From: Cladorhizidae sp. MBARI D1340-BT2
Lineage: Eukaryota > Porifera > Demospongiae > Poecilosclerida > Cladorhizidae
Assembly (NCBI GenBank): GCA_028752905.1
Contig: JAQNBH010000013.1
Location: forward strand, 25,178,549 to 25,242,548
Direction of reading: 5' to 3'
Length of the DNA: 64,000 nucleotides
This document shows, in pieces, positions 36,111 through 47,680 of this stretch. Each line of letters begins with the position of its first letter. The stretch's first letter is position 1. The position numbers were made by a program, and so were the translations under genes. The notes below the pieces were generated by a model, which saw only the letters and a program-made list of their open reading frames with translations, was not told the DNA's origin and ran no database searches.

Positions 36111-37690
36111 TGACTACATGGTGTAACAGAATTTAGTTGTAATCACAATTGTTGAAAAGTCATTAATAGCCCTCTCAATCTTTCAGTTTTTTGGCATAAA
36201 ACAAATAGCTACAATCAACAGAAATCAGTACCTTTGTTGCTGTTGTTGTTGGCATTGTGGGTGTGTGCTGTTGTTGTTGTTTGTGTCTGCATGTATGTGT
36301 GTGTGTGTTTTATACATGTATGAAAAATACAACCCCCATTTACTTTCAGCTCTATGCTGTAGTACCCCTTCCCCCCCCCAAATATATATTAATCAGTCGT
36401 TTATCTTGGATTCTTTATCAGAGTGTATGAAATGTGATGTACATGATGGTAGTTTATCACCACCTAAAATTTGAATTACAGAATTTCAGCAATATCTAAT
36501 GCAAAACTACATCAATTTTATATTAATACAGGAAAGTTTCTATCAAAATTTGATGTTCGAAAAGAGGCGTACATGGATGAACCTATTGGTGTGGTTGTCC
36601 TTGGTAATGGTGATGTGATGGTCACTGATGGTGGCAAACGCTGTGTCCACACTTTCAATGCATCTGGGAAATATTGGGAACCTCACTCAATTGACAGTCC
36701 AGCAGGTGAGATTTTTATTCGTAGACTATAATAATTGTATGATCAGAAAAGTAATATTAGCAGATGGTGTGAGTCTGAATATGTGGATATCATTAACAAG
36801 GCTACTAGAATGTTGATCTTCAGCTGCTAATGGAAATACTAGTCAGCTGACACCCTATTCACGTCAATTTTTGGCATGATATGTCTTTTACCACTATATT
36901 ACAAGGACCCATAAAAGGTGGACAAATGGAGCAATGCACATCCACTGCCACATATCCACTAAGTAGTAGTTTTCATGGAACTGTGAATAAAGTTAGAATC
37001 GATGCGTATCTCAGAGACAGAGAAAGAGAAGAAAGGAAGACAGAGGATGAGAGGATCAGAGTTAAAGAAGACTGCCAAATAACTGCAGCTGTAGGTCTTA
37101 GTAGATTTGACCTGGACTAACTGAGTGCCTCATGGAGCATCAGTATCGCAGTTGAATCCTCATACAGGCAGTCCTCTGTCTAAGCTTTCCATTGAGTGGT
37201 CGGTTAGCAGAGTGATGCCAAGAACTACACTAATTAAATCATTGATCAGATGCTTTGGCTATTCTAGGTGAGCATCATTTTCAAACTCCAAGCATCAGTG
37301 CACAATAATGGTTTCATTGACCAATTTTAAATTTTGTTTTAAATGTATGCAAAGATGTTAGCTAGCTGAATGTCTCTTTAGGAAACTAACCTTTGAAGAA
37401 TGGCAGCATTGTCATGTTATATTCTATGGAAATATTTACTTTAATAATAACCTTCCAACACATCGTGGAGAAAGTAATTTTATCCAACTTTGTCAGCCTA
37501 AGAGTTCATCGAAACTAAGCATCAGTTCTTTGACAACTCAGTCAAACATCTTCTCGTCAGCTATAAGTCTAGCATCAGCTTGCTAAAACAACACTCAGGA
37601 GAATGCTTCAGGTCTTTGTTGACTGCTGCAGTTGAGCTGCCACTTCCTGTGCGAGTGTCAGCCTTTTAGTTGTGGCGGTTTTTATCTATT

Positions 37691-37691
<1 letters not shown>

Positions 37692-37774
<83 letters not shown>
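37692..37774. repeat. 83-base poly-C tract in TRIM-like intron
   Basis: Uninterrupted C run, the longest homopolymer in the window, between the second and third NHL exons of the TRIM-like gene. The true length may differ, since such tracts are hard to sequence. Confidence 0.9.
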
Positions 37775-38924
37775 ACTTTGGCTGCAGGTAACTTTGGCAT
37801 AGCTATACCTATATTTATGCAACATTTTTTGTATTGAAGGTGAGCACACACAGAGAGATCATCTTTTGAGCTAATACTAACTTTTCCTAGTGTGATCTAT
37901 GAAGCTCTGAAGCACATTTTTCTAAGTATTTGTATTTTATGGCACCCTCCCCAACCCATTTCAAGCATCTTATCATTATTTTAATATGCTGCTCTATGCT
38001 GCTTGTGAAAACAAGATATTTGGTGCACTAATAATATACTTTCAAGTTGATTTGTGTAGACACACCATAATCTCCTTGGTTGTGCTAGAATCTGAGAATC
38101 CATTATTATGAATGCCATTTTAAAAGCATTGCTGATACAAGGTAGTCATAAAACACACATTGTGATGTGTCTATGACACATTTTATCGTAATCTTAATAA
38201 GCTTACTAGGTAAGTATCAACTATTGCTTATCACTGCTTTGTTTATCCTTCACATATTTATATTTCCTTCCTTCCTTTCAAGGGATTGCTGCCAATGAGA
38301 CTCGTGTGGTGATTGCAGACAAGGGTAACCATTGCATCTTCATCCTTGATCACTGTGGGAAGCTTATCTCTCAAATAGGGGAACATGGAACTCTGCCAGA
38401 AAAATTCAACATTCCTTACGGTGTTGCCATATACAAGGATGGACATATCTTAGTCTCTGAGTCTGGAAATCACAGGATCTCTGTGCTCACTTCATATGGA
38501 GTGTTTGTGGGATGCTTTGGAGGAAAGTGGTCTGAAAATGAAAATTTCTAACCCCTAGGAACCTTATCATTGACCATTGAGGCCTTCTTGTGGTGTGTGA
38601 TGAGGAAAACCAGCGACTACAGTTTTTCAAACTCTTCGAATGACATGCAACATAAAACTGAACTCATGCCATATATACTATGACCATTTTTTAATATTTG
38701 TTCGTAATCTCACTGCTAATGCACATTATCATGTATTGATATGATATAAACATGCATGTGTAATCCTGTAGACTGCTTTAAAAACAAATACTGTTAGAAC
38801 TACTAGTGTATTGATTGCTATGTACTATATTTTGCATTTTGTTTATGCACTTTCTGATAAAAACATGAAATTTTGTGTATAGTTTGTATGCATCATAAAG
38901 GCACTCTCCATTTACATAACGAAA

Positions 38925-39010
38925 TTTCAATAAATCAACTTGAAATCTCTTGATGTTTCAACTAGATGCTCTCATCTTCATCAAGATTGTTGAGAAGGTG
39001 ATTGTTATCA
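38925..39010 (-). repeat. Dispersed hammerhead-like repeat, copy e
   Basis: The minus strand has TTGATGA (plus coordinates 38978-38984), a diverged stem II, GAAAC and ATC in place of GTC. The GATTTCAAGTTGATTTATTG tail follows. The left stem arm is mutated. Confidence 0.55.
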
Positions 39011-40364
39011 TAAAAGTCATTTTCAGATAAGGAGCCGTTTTGGATTTTACCTTTGGTGACCTCCAGAGGTCAATTAACTTTGGACTTCTAGCACCATTTG
39101 TACTGGAGTGACTATTAAGTGTTTGGTTTCAGAAGTGAAGCCGACACTTCAAAGCGTAAATGAGATGGGAATTGTGTTTAGAATTCCAAAGTTACAAGAG
39201 TTTTGTTTATGTAAATATGTCAATTAGCACTTTCAAACACTCCATGGACTTGAAAGGTTCTTTAAGAAGTGTCAGGAATCGGCTACGTTCGTATTTGTTA
39301 ACTGTGCAAAAAAAACAAGGAACAAGTGTTCCAGTGATTGCAATAATGATCAATGCCATGAACAAAACAAAGAGTATATTCAAATAATTTGGGGGCTATT
39401 GGACTGAAAAGCAATGGCATTGAAATGCTGGTGCTAGTCCCGCCCCGATTGGAGGTCAATACGCCCCTGCCAAAGAACAATGGTGAGAAGAGTCTGGGAG
39501 GAGGCATTCTCCTCCTGAGCCCCTAGAGGGCTGCTCTGGCAGTATTTGTAGCTTTCTGAGCCATATTAGATAAGTTTTTGGAGCTAATTAGTGGTTGGAT
39601 TGTTGACAATGCTGCAAAAACTGATCTTCGTCATAAAATTGACCCATTCGATCATGGAATAATATCACTTTTCCCCCGATGACTGGTTCTCCCCAACGGT
39701 GGCCCATGCCCCCTCCCACCCTGGCACCACCCGTGGCTGGATGGTGGTTGGTTATGAAATTGTGACAAAGTTTGAGCTCTACACAATGAAAGCACATGAC
39801 GTTGCTGAAGTGCACATGAACAGCATCTAGGAGTGCAAGCTACAGATGTCAGATCACTAATGGCAGTATTTGAAGAGATGGGAAAGCTATTTCGTGAGAA
39901 AAGTTGAGATATAATGGTTCTGGACGTTGCTGTGTTGGAGAAAAGTGTGAAGTGTTGAACACTTAGCGAGGAGCAAGTTTGTTAAGGATACGCTTATAAA
40001 ATGTGAAAGAGTGACCACAAAAGTACTCGCCAAGAACGGTTACCCTGAGGCTACTGAGGCATTCGAGAGGTACAATTACAGAGTAGTGTGGCTATGGCAA
40101 TATTAGAGTAATCCATGGTATATATAATCCATGGTATAATCCATGGTATATATATACTGCCCAGCTACTCCATCTAACTGCTAGAAGAAAACTCTATTTC
40201 CCAAGAACGAGCTTCCCAACCCAGCAGATTGGGGCTGGAGGAAGGACACCACAGGTTGGGTACCAGTGGACCACCTTTCTCAAGCATCACAGCTATGAAC
40301 TAATTTGTTTATGTGAATTGCACTGCTCTCCTTCCTTCTTTTTTTCCTTCCTTCCTTTCTGTAG
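39011..40364. other. Intergenic, no gene recognised
   Basis: Frames at 39160-39387 (+) and 39298-39815 (-) have no signature. A local duplication of ATCCATGGTATA lies at about 40108-40155. Confidence 0.4.
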
Positions 40365-40975
40365 TTAAAGTTGTCAGGCATCCCCACACATTGCACTACT
40401 TGAACACTTAAAGTTGTCAGGCTTTCCCACACATTGCACTACTTGAACACTTAAAGTTGTCAGGCTTTCCCACACATTGCACTACTTGAACACTTAAAGT
40501 TGTCAGGCATTCCCACACATTGCACTACTTGAACACTTAAAGTTGTCGGGCATCCCCAACTATCGTACGAGTTGCATAGCAAGTCGGCGTGTGGAAAGTG
40601 TCAGCAACAGACACAAAATGTGTTGGAATCATAATACGAGAACGATACGCTTAGGGGGGACTATGCGTCATAAATTAGAGATTTCTTTTTTCCCCTTCTT
40701 TTTTTTCTTCTTGCAAACCATTTTTTTGTCCATGTAAGAGATCAAGAAACTACAAAGAGAACACATCTTGCATGATATTTGCCCTAATTTGGTCCATATT
40801 TTTCTCATGTTTTCCAAAAAAATTTTTTTTTTGCCATAAAGCTCATAACTTTTCTAAACTTTACTAGATAATGATAATTTTAATATCACTGGTTGTGTGG
40901 GAAAGCCTGACAACTTTAAGTGTTCAAGTAGTGCAATGTGTGGGGATGCCTGAGTGTTCAAGTAGTGAAATGTGT
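40365..40975. mobile_element. MITE-like element with tandemly repeated terminal units
   Basis: The left end holds four and a half tandem copies (40365-40560) of a 43-base unit with TTAAAGTTGTCAGGC...CCCACACATTGCACTACTTG. The right end (40895-40975) holds about one and a half copies in reverse complement. The intervening 335 bases lack coding potential. This is the expected shape of a foldback or tandem-TIR non-autonomous element. Confidence 0.75.
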
Positions 40976-41643
40976 TATCTATCTATTGTAAGTACTCTAA
41001 GTATAAGCAAGTTATGGTGATTTGAAGTGGTGAGGTTTGGGATTTTTCCTGGTGTTTTCCAGTTACCAAAGCGGTGGCCTGCCACATAAAAACCACTACA
41101 CATTTATTGATAATCTGTTGACATATTGCAGATTAGGGCCTTCTCTATCAGCTGACCAAATCTGGGACTTTGGTCTTGATAATTAGGGCAGTTATGAATT
41201 GTACTGCAAGATAGATCAACTTATTTAGGGATCTTGATGTATCTTCCGAGAAAATATGTCTGCAGAGACATTCAACATATAATTAGGAACAAAGCATAAG
41301 AAATAGGGAATAAAATGACCTGCATATACAACAAAAGTTATGGCGATTTATAATACTTTGGTGGTGCTGACGTATAGTCCCTCGTATAGTATAGTCCCTC
41401 CCACCCCGGGCGACTACACATGAAATAAGTTCAAACTGTTGTTGCATCTATCTACTTGCTATTTCCAAAGTTTTAGAGACATGGGATGCTTCTTTTCAAA
41501 GTATCTACTTCATCATACATTTCTTTGACATGCACAAAATTCAGCTGTAAAGGAAAATTCCATAACAATTTTCGATCATATTTTTCTTTGTTACATGTAG
41601 TAGTACATGTAGTAGTATATAGGCACAGAAAAACTCTAATTAA
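40976..41643. other. Non-coding, contains an old dispersed block
   Basis: 41200-41395 resembles 44050-44240. Shared words include ATGTATCTTC-GAGAAAAT and GACG-ATATAGTCCC at corresponding spacing. Function unknown. Confidence 0.4.
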
Positions 41644-41879
41644 GGCCGGTTCATAATATGACGATAGCTCAGCGTAGCGCATCGTCATCGTCATCGTCAA
41701 ACCTATCGTCAATTATGAACCGCTACCGTTTTGACGCTGTGACGCCACGGAGGCTGACGATAGAGTAGACTTGGATTCTATTCCAACGTCTACTGCTCAG
41801 CGTCTAACCAATCAGATTGTTTTAGATTTTCACGTGACAACGGCGTTAAGCGTTTCCAATTGAAGCTACCCATTTTAAA

Positions 41880-42790
41880 TGGATGACGAGAAACTGGTGG
41901 AGGCAGTACGGTCTTATAGCTACCTTTGGCAGGTGTCTTCGCGATCTTACAAAGACCCAGAGGGCCAAGGACAACGCCTGGATCGAGGTTTCTGGCAAGG
42001 TAGGATATTAGCTATGTAAAATTTGTGGAAGGGTAGCTAGTTATTTGTGGAAGAGTAGTTATTAATACTAAATTTTAAATAGATTGGAGCGGACTGCTGT
42101 GTCCAGGAATGTATGAAATGGTGGAAGGTTCTGTTCTGAGGGACAGATTGTCATGGAATTGGAAAAAATAAAACCAAGAAGTCTGGAGATGCTGCACTGG
42201 TGTCCTGTTGGCGGCTGTTTGGCCCAATGAGCTTTATCACCGACACTGTGAAGCACAAAATGTTAGTGATTACCATAAGTTTGACTATGTAGTGAAGTTG
42301 AATTATATATTTGAATGTTCTGCATCTTATTTGTATAGCACCGTCACCAACTTTGCTCGGGCAGACACGTGTATGTTTTCTAGATATGTATGTATTCTTT
42401 GTTACACTGAATCTTGATGTGGTATAGACCTCCTACATCATACCACCCGCAGGAAAGCGAGGAAGGAAGTAACGTACATGTAGATGAGACGACAATTGCT
42501 ATCAGGTAGGTTAGTATCCATCCCAAAATTAATATGACCGTTCTTTTATGTTCAACAGCAGTACTGCAGCAAGTACCCCAGGTACCCTCACACCACAACT
42601 ACTTGACCACCCACGCAAAAAAAGAAAACGACAAGTTGAAGTTGATGAAATGGACAGGGTGCTCATCGCCTGCAAGGACAGCAGCAGCAGGAAGATGGAG
42701 AGGGTGCCTTTGGCAAACATGTTGCTGCCTGTCTCAGGCTATTAGGAGGACGAGCTAAGGCCATAGCACGAGTAGATAGACAAAATCTTA
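41880..42790 (+). pseudogene. MADF-BESS-like DNA-binding protein of the PIF/Harbinger element
   Basis: Exon 1 begins MDDEKLVEAVRSYSYLWQVS and, after a one-base shift, continues QRAKDNAWIEVSGK to a GT donor near 42000. The next exon, after an AG at about 42081, encodes IGADCCVQECMKWWKVLF, a frame break, then KKSGDAALVSCWRLFGPMSF. This is the MADF fold pattern of spaced tryptophans and a K-rich loop. A third segment from about 42548 encodes TPGTLTPQLLDHPRKKRKRQ, a basic stretch. After another shift, AFGKHVAACLRLLGGRAKAI (42700-42760) looks like a BESS protein-interaction motif. PIF/Harbinger elements are known to carry a second Myb/MADF-type gene needed for DNA binding. Frame breaks suggest it is inactive. 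Confidence 0.75.
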
Positions 42791-43127
42791 CTTAATTAAC
42801 TCCCAATCTCCCAATAATCCCTACTCCACTCCTCACTATCCCCCAAACAATGTAAATACAGGTCCTTCATCTCCCACTCACCCCAATGATACCTTTTACA
42901 CCTTTCAATTGCAACAATATTGTTATATCAGTAAATGAAATTATGCTGATTTCTATATGTAATAAAACAGAAGTCAAGCTAGCCGCACATGGCGATAATA
43001 TTGCCAAACACACTTCTCCAGCAGGTGAACAGAAGAACTTTTTGAAATCATCTCGGACATCAGCTGCAGATTGAGAATGTCTATATATACATAAATATAT
43101 GAGTCATATAAATATATAGATAAATAG

Positions 43128-43493
43128 TCACTGAATAGAATACTGACTACATGGATGGTTTGGGTGAATATTTAACTTAACTTGTACCTCTTTCAGGAGA
43201 CTATCAAACCTTTCTTTCGTCATCCTGAGGTACGTGAAGTGGCTGCTTGGGTCAGATAGACGCATCTCCTGAAGTAAATTATGATATTCTCCTTGTTCCA
43301 GGCGCTGTTGGAATATTTTGCGTGCACGCACTCTCCTCAGTCTCCTATTCCTCCTTCTTCTCAACAGTAATACCAAAATTTCTCCCGAGCAAAAAATGAA
43401 CTGGCTACTAGCGATAAACGTGCTCAGCAACTGCAAGGTCAAAGTCCAATTGGTGGTTCGCTCTCCGTCAAAACGCCAAATTGTGAACGGCAA
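43128..43493 (-). pseudogene. HARBI1-like transposase, N-terminal part only
   Basis: A minus-strand frame contains an Arg-rich tract (RRRRNRRLRRVRARKIFQQR), then EQGEYHNLLQEMRLSD and FTYLRMTKERFDSLLKEV. This is the helical region that precedes the DDE nuclease in PIF/Harbinger transposases. The frame ends just after a possible donor (GTACAAG), and no catalytic segment exists between it and the MADF gene. The element is thus non-autonomous. Confidence 0.8.
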
Positions 43494-43581
43494 TGACGCT
43501 GGTAGACGAAACGCTGAAGCTTGACCACAAAAGCGACGATGCGCTACGCCGAGCTATCGTCATATTATGAACCGGCCGTAA

Positions 43582-44687
43582 GTAATAAAAAAAAAGATCA
43601 AGGAATTGCTAAAACTTGTAAAAGAACATATTTTGTCTAGTTATTTCAATGCTAACTCAAACATTTCGTTTTCCAAACTTGGAATGCTTATTCCCACAAT
43701 TAATGGAAATATTTCTTGTCACGAGAATAACTTTAAAACCGTTTGCTAATGTTTTGGGCTATGTATGTCATTTGAGAGCTCTTTTAGTACTCTGTGATAT
43801 GTGATATCCATGAATCAGATTTTTGTTTACTGCAAGGATTGCCAAGAGATGGTGGTTAGAAGAGGTGGCTTCTAGTTTTTACCAGTTTTTCAGACTCTGT
43901 AGTGTGTAACTAATATGACAACATAATATGGTAACTTTGGTCCATGGATATCACTGAGACACTCCTTAGCAAGCCACACACCAATTATGAGTAAATGACT
44001 TCAAATCGTTAGGCAGCTAGGTCTGCCACAAATATCTTGGAATCACCTCAATGTTACTGCATGTATCTTCTGAGAAAATTTGTATATAGAGATATTTGAC
44101 ACTTTATAAAAACAAACACAATAATAAAGACTTTGGTACGATAAGTACTTGTGTAGACGAAAGAGAAAAAAAGTGATGACAATTAGAAATAGGTACAACT
44201 ATTTTGTGGTTTTGACGCATATATAGTCCCCCCTTAATCAACTAACTCTCTTATGACAAGTTGACAATGAAATATGAAATATTGTACAACTTAACTATAA
44301 ATAATTCTCATAACATTCAAATATGATATATCTCCAGTTCTATTTTACTCCATGCAGTAATTGTTGAGAGTTATAAACTTGAAGTACATGATAAAGAATG
44401 ATTGGATAAGTGACATACTTGATGTGCGTGTTTACACATCACATGATAAAGAATGGTTGTAACCGACATATTTGTGGTGCAGTTTGCACATTACTAAAAT
44501 ACTCATAACATTGGTACATGGTGCAATTCGGGTCTCATTTTAGCTACTGTCAGCTTCACTCTGATAACAAATACTTATAGCTATTCCAAGTACAAATAGT
44601 ACTAGCATAGGAAGTTGTGTTTTTCTTGACCTCTAGAGGACCAGCCAAACTGGCTCCCTATCTCTTATGTGTAAAAACTAAATAGCT
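43582..44687. other. Non-coding, nothing recognised
   Basis: Includes the 44050-44240 block shared with 41200-41395. No gene signature. Confidence 0.4.
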
Positions 44688-45066
44688 CTGAGCAATGCTT
44701 TCTCTGAAAGGCAGTCTTCTTTTACCAATATTCATGAAATTCTGAATGACCAAGAGAATAAGACTGTCATAAAGATGGAAACCAAAGCCGAGAAGAAGAG
44801 GAAACTACTACAAAAGTGTGTTGACACTATGACTGAAGCTGTGGAGCAAGTGGATCTAAGCTATATAGTCCTGGAAGATAATGTGAATGGGACAGGGACA
44901 ACCAAGAAGCAAGTCTACTTCAGGAAGAGAAGCAGCTTCCCATTGAGATCGATGTGAGGATACAAAATTTGAATAATGCAGTTTCTGAATCAAAATTAAT
45001 ACAGAATGGATTTAATGATATAAATCCATTTGTCCCCAACAATAACTTGGGATTTCTCTGCTCAGA
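44688..45066 (+). pseudogene. Duplicate of the TRIM-like coiled-coil exon
   Basis: Closely matches 34418-34790, including NIHEIL, KKRKLLQKCVDTMTEAVEQV and VYFRKRSSF. It keeps the frame across the site where the main gene has an extra T, so it shows the ancestral reading there. It lacks the B-box upstream and the NHL blades downstream, and ends at a stop near 44957 in the matching frame. It is a partial segmental duplication. Confidence 0.8.
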
Positions 45067-45453
45067 CCTTGTGAAGGTTGGATGAACTCAAAACTGGGGA
45101 AGAATGGTGCTTGGGGTTTCATTATTGAAGTCTTATGTCAAAGAGTGTAAATGACTGAATAAAGAAGTATATAGTGACTGCATGGATTGCAAGACTATTT
45201 TATGTACTTATTTGGGGATTTTTCATTTCTGTATAAATATATATAAAGGAATGTAATTATTCTAGTATATAAGAGTTTACTTTTATAAAGGAGATCTATC
45301 ATGATTTACACCTATTTTCATAATCAACATCAATTCTTCAAAGGCTCGCTGTTTCTCCAGATCTACCAATAGAAGCTACCATTAGACAGATCCTTTACAC
45401 ACACACACACACACTTCACCCTTAAACACAGTGTGAGCTGACACCACAATTAA

Positions 45454-46696
45454 CCCGTTCACTGGTGTGAGTGTATATATACGCCAAAAGTAAAAAATCG
45501 ATCGTAGGGTTAAAAAATATCCAATAAAGGCCAAATTTCTCTCCAAATATAGACGTTTGGTAACTAAAGGAAAAATATTGCAAAAAAAGTGGACCTTTCA
45601 GAATTAGAGCAGCCTTTTCACCACGAACAAGATATCTGGTCGAACTAACCTTGGAGGATTGTGCTTTCTTGGGTTCCGACGATGATTTTGGACTGTCTGA
45701 GGGGGAAAGCAGTGATAAAAAAGGTGATGGGTATCTCATCTTACCTTGGCCAGACCAGTGTTGACCCTGAAGCTCTGCTATCGCTCAGCAAAGTAGTCGG
45801 GCCTGACTTACCTTCAAGCAAGCCTAGCGCTCTCCTCATTCGAGCTGACAATTTGGATGAAGATGAGAGTGCTAACGATGAAGAAGGTATTGACTGTGAG
45901 TTTAGCTATATAGTCAACACAAGAAAATAGCAGGCAGAAACCAATAAATGCAACAAACAACAACAGATTGAAGTAAAACACAAGGAAACAACTACTGGGT
46001 TAAGTCTACTGCTTTGATGTTTGAAGGGGGGGAAAGTCCTTCTTGATGCTTGGTCAAGTTAACATTTTTTTCGTGGACTACCCACGAACAAGGAAGCTAA
46101 AAAAGGAAGCTAAAACAGCCTTTGCAGTTCATGCTGCTTACTCGCTGCACAGTTAATATTCTTGTGATTCATTGTGATTGTCATATATTGTGCTAGCATT
46201 CATATATGTATGTATTCACACTTCTAGAATGTTATTCAAATCAAAATACCAAATTGTGGTACACTGTATTATATATAGACGTAAAGTAATATGTTATGAA
46301 GACACATTCAAAACAGTCATTCCTGTGATAGGGGCAACATTATTGCCTACAGTATTAGAGTATTTACGACGGTACACCTTCAATTTTTCTTTTTATTGTA
46401 ACCTATTATGATAAAAATAATTATATTATGATAAAAATATCATTTGTACATGAAGTATTTTTTACTGGCTAAAAAATACACATCAAAACAAGAATGACCA
46501 AGTTCAAATGAGATTCACCTCAATGTGGTTTTTAGGTATGTTTCTATGGCAACAAACACTAACCACAATGTTGGTCAATACAAATGCTATACTATGTGGT
46601 ATGGTAGCTAGGGAGTTTTACGAAGTATTGCTGAGATAGCAAGGCATATATTCACATAGATTGTGTTGATTTAATTTTTTATCAACAGTGAAAGGG
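45454..46696 (+). mobile_element. Non-autonomous piggyBac-like element in TTAA
   Basis: The left end CCCGTTCACTGGTG and right end CAACAGTGAAAGGG are inverted (12 of 14 positions). They are flanked by TTAA on both sides (45450-45453, 46697-46700). The related repeat at 17.6 kb has the empty site with a single TTAA. About 1243 bases long. Inside, an acidic stretch SDDDFGLSEGESSDKKGDG (around 45675-45730) is reminiscent of the acidic N-terminus of piggyBac transposases, but no catalytic domain is visible. Confidence 0.85.
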
Positions 46697-47559
46697 TTAA
46701 CAATGAAACTCATTCAGCCCCAATATATAGTCATCCTTTATTGCGTTGCATGTACAATACACAACCAGTTCCAAAGCAGTCACTATAGTCGGTACAAGAG
46801 AAACAGTCACTGTAGTCAGTATAAAAGAAGCAGTCACTGTAGTTGCACACTGCGCTCAGAGTCGTGCCTTTTGCTCCACCTAAAAATAAACATAAAAAAG
46901 AGCAGATGTCAAGCATACATTATAATATAAGCTGTGTAGCCCATATACCATTATACTATCCAATAAAGTATGCCATCTTGACTTGTGCATACTATTTCTC
47001 ACTTCAAATCAGCTAGTACCTCTGTTATATGAAGTCTACCAAAAAGTCTGGCACCGAAGTGCACCTAAAGCATTAAAAGAGGGGGTCGATACCATAAAAT
47101 AGTATGTGCTGGTTACCATTTTATAGCTTCATAGATTCTGCACACTTCATGGTATGGACTTGATATATAGCTCAAAAGATAGGTCCCTCTGTGTGCTCTC
47201 TTTTGATACTAAAACATTTTTCATAAGTATAACTATGCCCAAGTTAGTGGAGCAAACTAAAGTGGGGGGACCTCAAAACCTGAGTGCCTGATTTTGCAAC
47301 AAGTCTAACTCCAGATTGCCAAGTGCTAGAGAGCTGCACTAGTGGCTAGATGAAGCTCTACCACATAAGAGTTATTTCATTAGGCGCTAAAACTTAAGGA
47401 CATGGTCAAGCGAGGTTGCAAAATAAATTTTAAGGAATAAAATAAACATTTCCCTCACTGCGTACATTGTATGCACGATGGGTTTGCAAGATCAAACAAT
47501 TAAGAGAGCATGAATAATGGTATGCAAGAAACAATGCACTGCAACACATGCAGGATAGC

Positions 47560-47680
47560 GGTATATAGCAGGCCCAGGCGAATCCCAGTTTCTCATTATT
47601 CCTGATGAAGGCTAGAGCATCCAGTCGAAATGGCAAGAGAATACAATTTCAAGTTGATTATTGAGGTTATTGTAACAAAC
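47560..47680 (+). repeat. Dispersed hammerhead-like repeat, copy f
   Basis: CTGATGA is intact (47602-47608). The stem II arms GGCTAG and CCAGTC have one mismatch around AGCAT, then comes GAAA (47627-47630) with TGGC in place of CGTC. The tail TTTCAAGTTGATTATTGAGG is intact. It sits inside repeat copy B. Confidence 0.7.

Larger units (their letters stand above)
34106..38640 (+). pseudogene. TRIM-like B-box / coiled-coil / NHL-repeat gene, multi-exon, frameshifted
   Basis: Exon 1 (starts at 34106 or the ATG at 34121) encodes one B-box zinc finger, CAVHQNKSLEYFCPPC then CEMCFVNKHRLH. It has the expected C/H ligands. A coiled coil follows to about 34690, and then a linker and the first NHL blade (SVCCSTEGTLFVTDSRHNLF) at 35010-35090. 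A later exon (36532-36705) begins GKFLSKFDVRKEAYMDEPIG and encodes another blade, ending at donor GTGAGAT. It joins in phase to the last exon (from 38283, after acceptor TTTCAAG), which encodes blades with VVIADKGNHCIFILD and ILVSESGNHRISVLTS. No RING is seen. One extra T near 34478, compared with the paralogue at 44.7 kb, shifts the coiled-coil frame. Further breaks lie near 34695 and 38551. The donor after 35090 is unclear. TRIM-NHL proteins are E3-ligase or RNA-binding regulators; activity here is doubtful. Confidence 0.8.
41644..43578. mobile_element. PIF/Harbinger-type element, internally deleted
   Basis: The left end GGCCGGTTCATAATATGACG and the right end CGTCATATTATGAACCGGCC are near-perfect inverted repeats extending about 42 bases, through AGCTCAGCGTAGCGCATCG. 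TAA flanks both ends (41641-41643 and 43579-43581, with one extra G at the right). TWA is the usual target of this superfamily. Inside, a MADF-type gene (plus) faces the 5' part of a HARBI1-like transposase (minus). The catalytic DDE region is missing. Confidence 0.9.

Noticed and set aside
37666..37851. Poly-glycine open frame
   Set aside because: Direct translation of the 83-base poly-C tract on the minus strand.
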